Shown here one piece after another: positions 63,127 to 64,000 of a stretch of 64,000 bases of DNA. Source of the stretch: Aculops lycopersici (Eukaryota > Arthropoda > Arachnida > Trombidiformes > Eriophyidae); NCBI GenBank assembly GCA_015350385.1, contig WNKI01000002.1, positions 8,880,321-8,944,320 of the forward strand, written 5' to 3'. The notes under the pieces are model-generated. The model ran no database searches. It was given only the letters and a program-made list of their open reading frames with translations, and was not told where the DNA came from. A program made the translations under genes and the position numbers. Every line of letters starts with the position of its first letter. The first letter of the stretch is position 1.

Positions 63127-63443
63127 GTACCAGTAGCGCCATTCTGCAAGTGTCTAACCATTTCAAACCGTCTGTCTACGATTGGCTTCTCGATTGAGAT
63201 GTTAGCTTGATGTTAGCTGGTCTTGCTTACACTCGCGAACCACACAGCTAGACTTTGAGTTGCCATGGTCAGCGAGATGCTTGGTTGGTCTGTAACTTGC
63301 CCAGACCGAGACAAATTTTGTGATCCTCGCAGGACGTGAACAAGGCAAGAAATTTGCAGTTTCCTTGAGTCTATCGCTATATGCTGCTGTAAACTTTGCA
63401 CTGGTCAAAGTTTTAAAAATCACAAATTTTACAATTTGCTATT

Positions 63444-63480
63444 GCTGCCGCCGCCGCTGCTGCTGCTGCTGCTGCTGCTG
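63444..63480. repeat. (GCC/CTG)n triplet run
   Basis: Short GCC run followed by nine or so CTG units, noncoding, upstream of the right-edge gene. Confidence 0.85.
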
Positions 63481-63858
63481 TCCTTGCACCGAATAGAGGA
63501 TCGACCAAAAGTTTCACCACACTACAGAAACACTAACCGGTCGCCTGTTCTGTTGCTGCGCTAGAAAATCTCAACAACCACACAGACGAAAGGCAAAAAC
63601 AGCGAAAGCACGCGTAGCGCTCCCCTCTACTCATTGCACACAACCAACTTACATGTCCCCAGATCAGAATCAATTGCATCAACAATAGCAAAAATTATTA
63701 TTATTACACCTCTACTAATAAGCTTGTTAACCATGATTTGACTTCAGGCTCCTTGTCCGACAAGTCAGGTCATCATTATCATTCATTGTATATGTATATA
63801 TATATATTTATATTTATAATATATTTAACCAAACGAACCCTTAAACAACCCACTTATT

Positions 63859-64000
63859 ATGGAATCCATCGAATGTACAAATATGTGTCCAATATCCAAC
63901 TGTGAACTCAATACTAAATTTAATGACAAATGCTACTCGGATTGGAGCAATTCCAATCTAATTGCCATTGTTACTGTTGGCGGTATCTACATCCTCAAAC
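63859..64000 (+). CDS. Start of a gene cut by the window edge
   Basis: ATG at 63859 opens a frame that stays open to the last base (47 codons). It begins MESIECTNMCPISNCELNTK with four to five cysteines, then a hydrophobic stretch (LIAIVTVGGIYIL) that looks like the start of a transmembrane helix. Probably a membrane protein; too short to identify. Confidence 0.5.
   Translation, partial: MESIECTNMCPISNCELNTKFNDKCYSDWSNSNLIAIVTVGGIYILK

Larger units (their letters stand above)
61927..63858. other. Intergenic with simple repeats
   Basis: 5' region of the secreted-protein gene and promoter of the gene at the right edge. Contains a (GA)n tract (62515-62575), GTGGAT repeated four times (62901-62924), a GCC/CTG triplet run (63444-63480), and a TATA box at 63119. 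No coding sequence seen. Confidence 0.5.

Noticed and set aside
1..64000. tRNA genes, rRNA genes, intact transposons or viral insertions
   Set aside because: I saw no convincing tRNA B-box/cloverleaf, no rRNA, and no reverse transcriptase, transposase or integrase frames.

Overview
The window is nuclear DNA from an animal, most likely an arthropod. The very compact layout, many single-exon genes, short introns and repeated Gln/Ser/Thr tracts fit an acariform mite, but that placement is inference. Coding regions use normal ATG starts and GTAAGT-type donors. I place about 27 protein genes, of which about 20 can be tied to a named conserved family. They alternate strand, often as head-to-head pairs with intergenic gaps of only a few hundred bases.

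Left part (1-27 kb): condensin CAP-G (+), ILK (-), a small secreted Cys protein (-), and a four-exon membrane protein with FNIII and ZP-N-like modules plus a long mucin-like stalk (+). GSKIP (-) and an unidentified tiny ORF (-) follow, then POMT1 (+), TMED10/p24 (-), a membrane coiled-coil protein (+), complexin (+), RAD23 (-), the proteasome deubiquitinase PSMD14/Rpn11 (-), ARPC3 (+) and a small coiled-coil protein (-). Two 20-N assembly gaps (8.3 kb and 27.66 kb) sit inside strange GA/CGA/ACGT low-complexity sequence that looks artefactual.

Middle part (27-49 kb): a decayed fragment that may resemble a TBP half-repeat, SDF2 (-), a small two-exon gene (+), GPR107/108 (+), Enabled (+), STAM (-), a short NFU1-type Fe-S protein (+), ADP/ATP translocase (-), the chromatin remodeller subunit RSF1 (+) and a two-exon cationic secreted peptide (+). 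A 27-bp near-perfect inverted repeat lies just downstream of GPR107.

Right part (49-64 kb): CNOT4 (-, with a 9-codon first exon), a prominin with an Arg/Ser-rich first cytoplasmic loop (+), RNA polymerase subunit RPB5 (-) head to head with a minimal URI-like prefoldin (+), a large two-exon secreted low-complexity protein (-), and the start of a membrane-protein gene running off the right edge (+).

Most genes are housekeeping. Functional neighbours that stand out are RPB5 beside URI (the unconventional prefoldin RPB5 interactor), RAD23 beside PSMD14 (both act at the 26S proteasome), and a set of secretory-pathway genes (POMT1, TMED10, SDF2, GPR107). Several family members appear shortened: URI-like, NFU1, RAD23 without its first UBA, and STAM. 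I see no tRNA, rRNA, CRISPR array or intact transposon.
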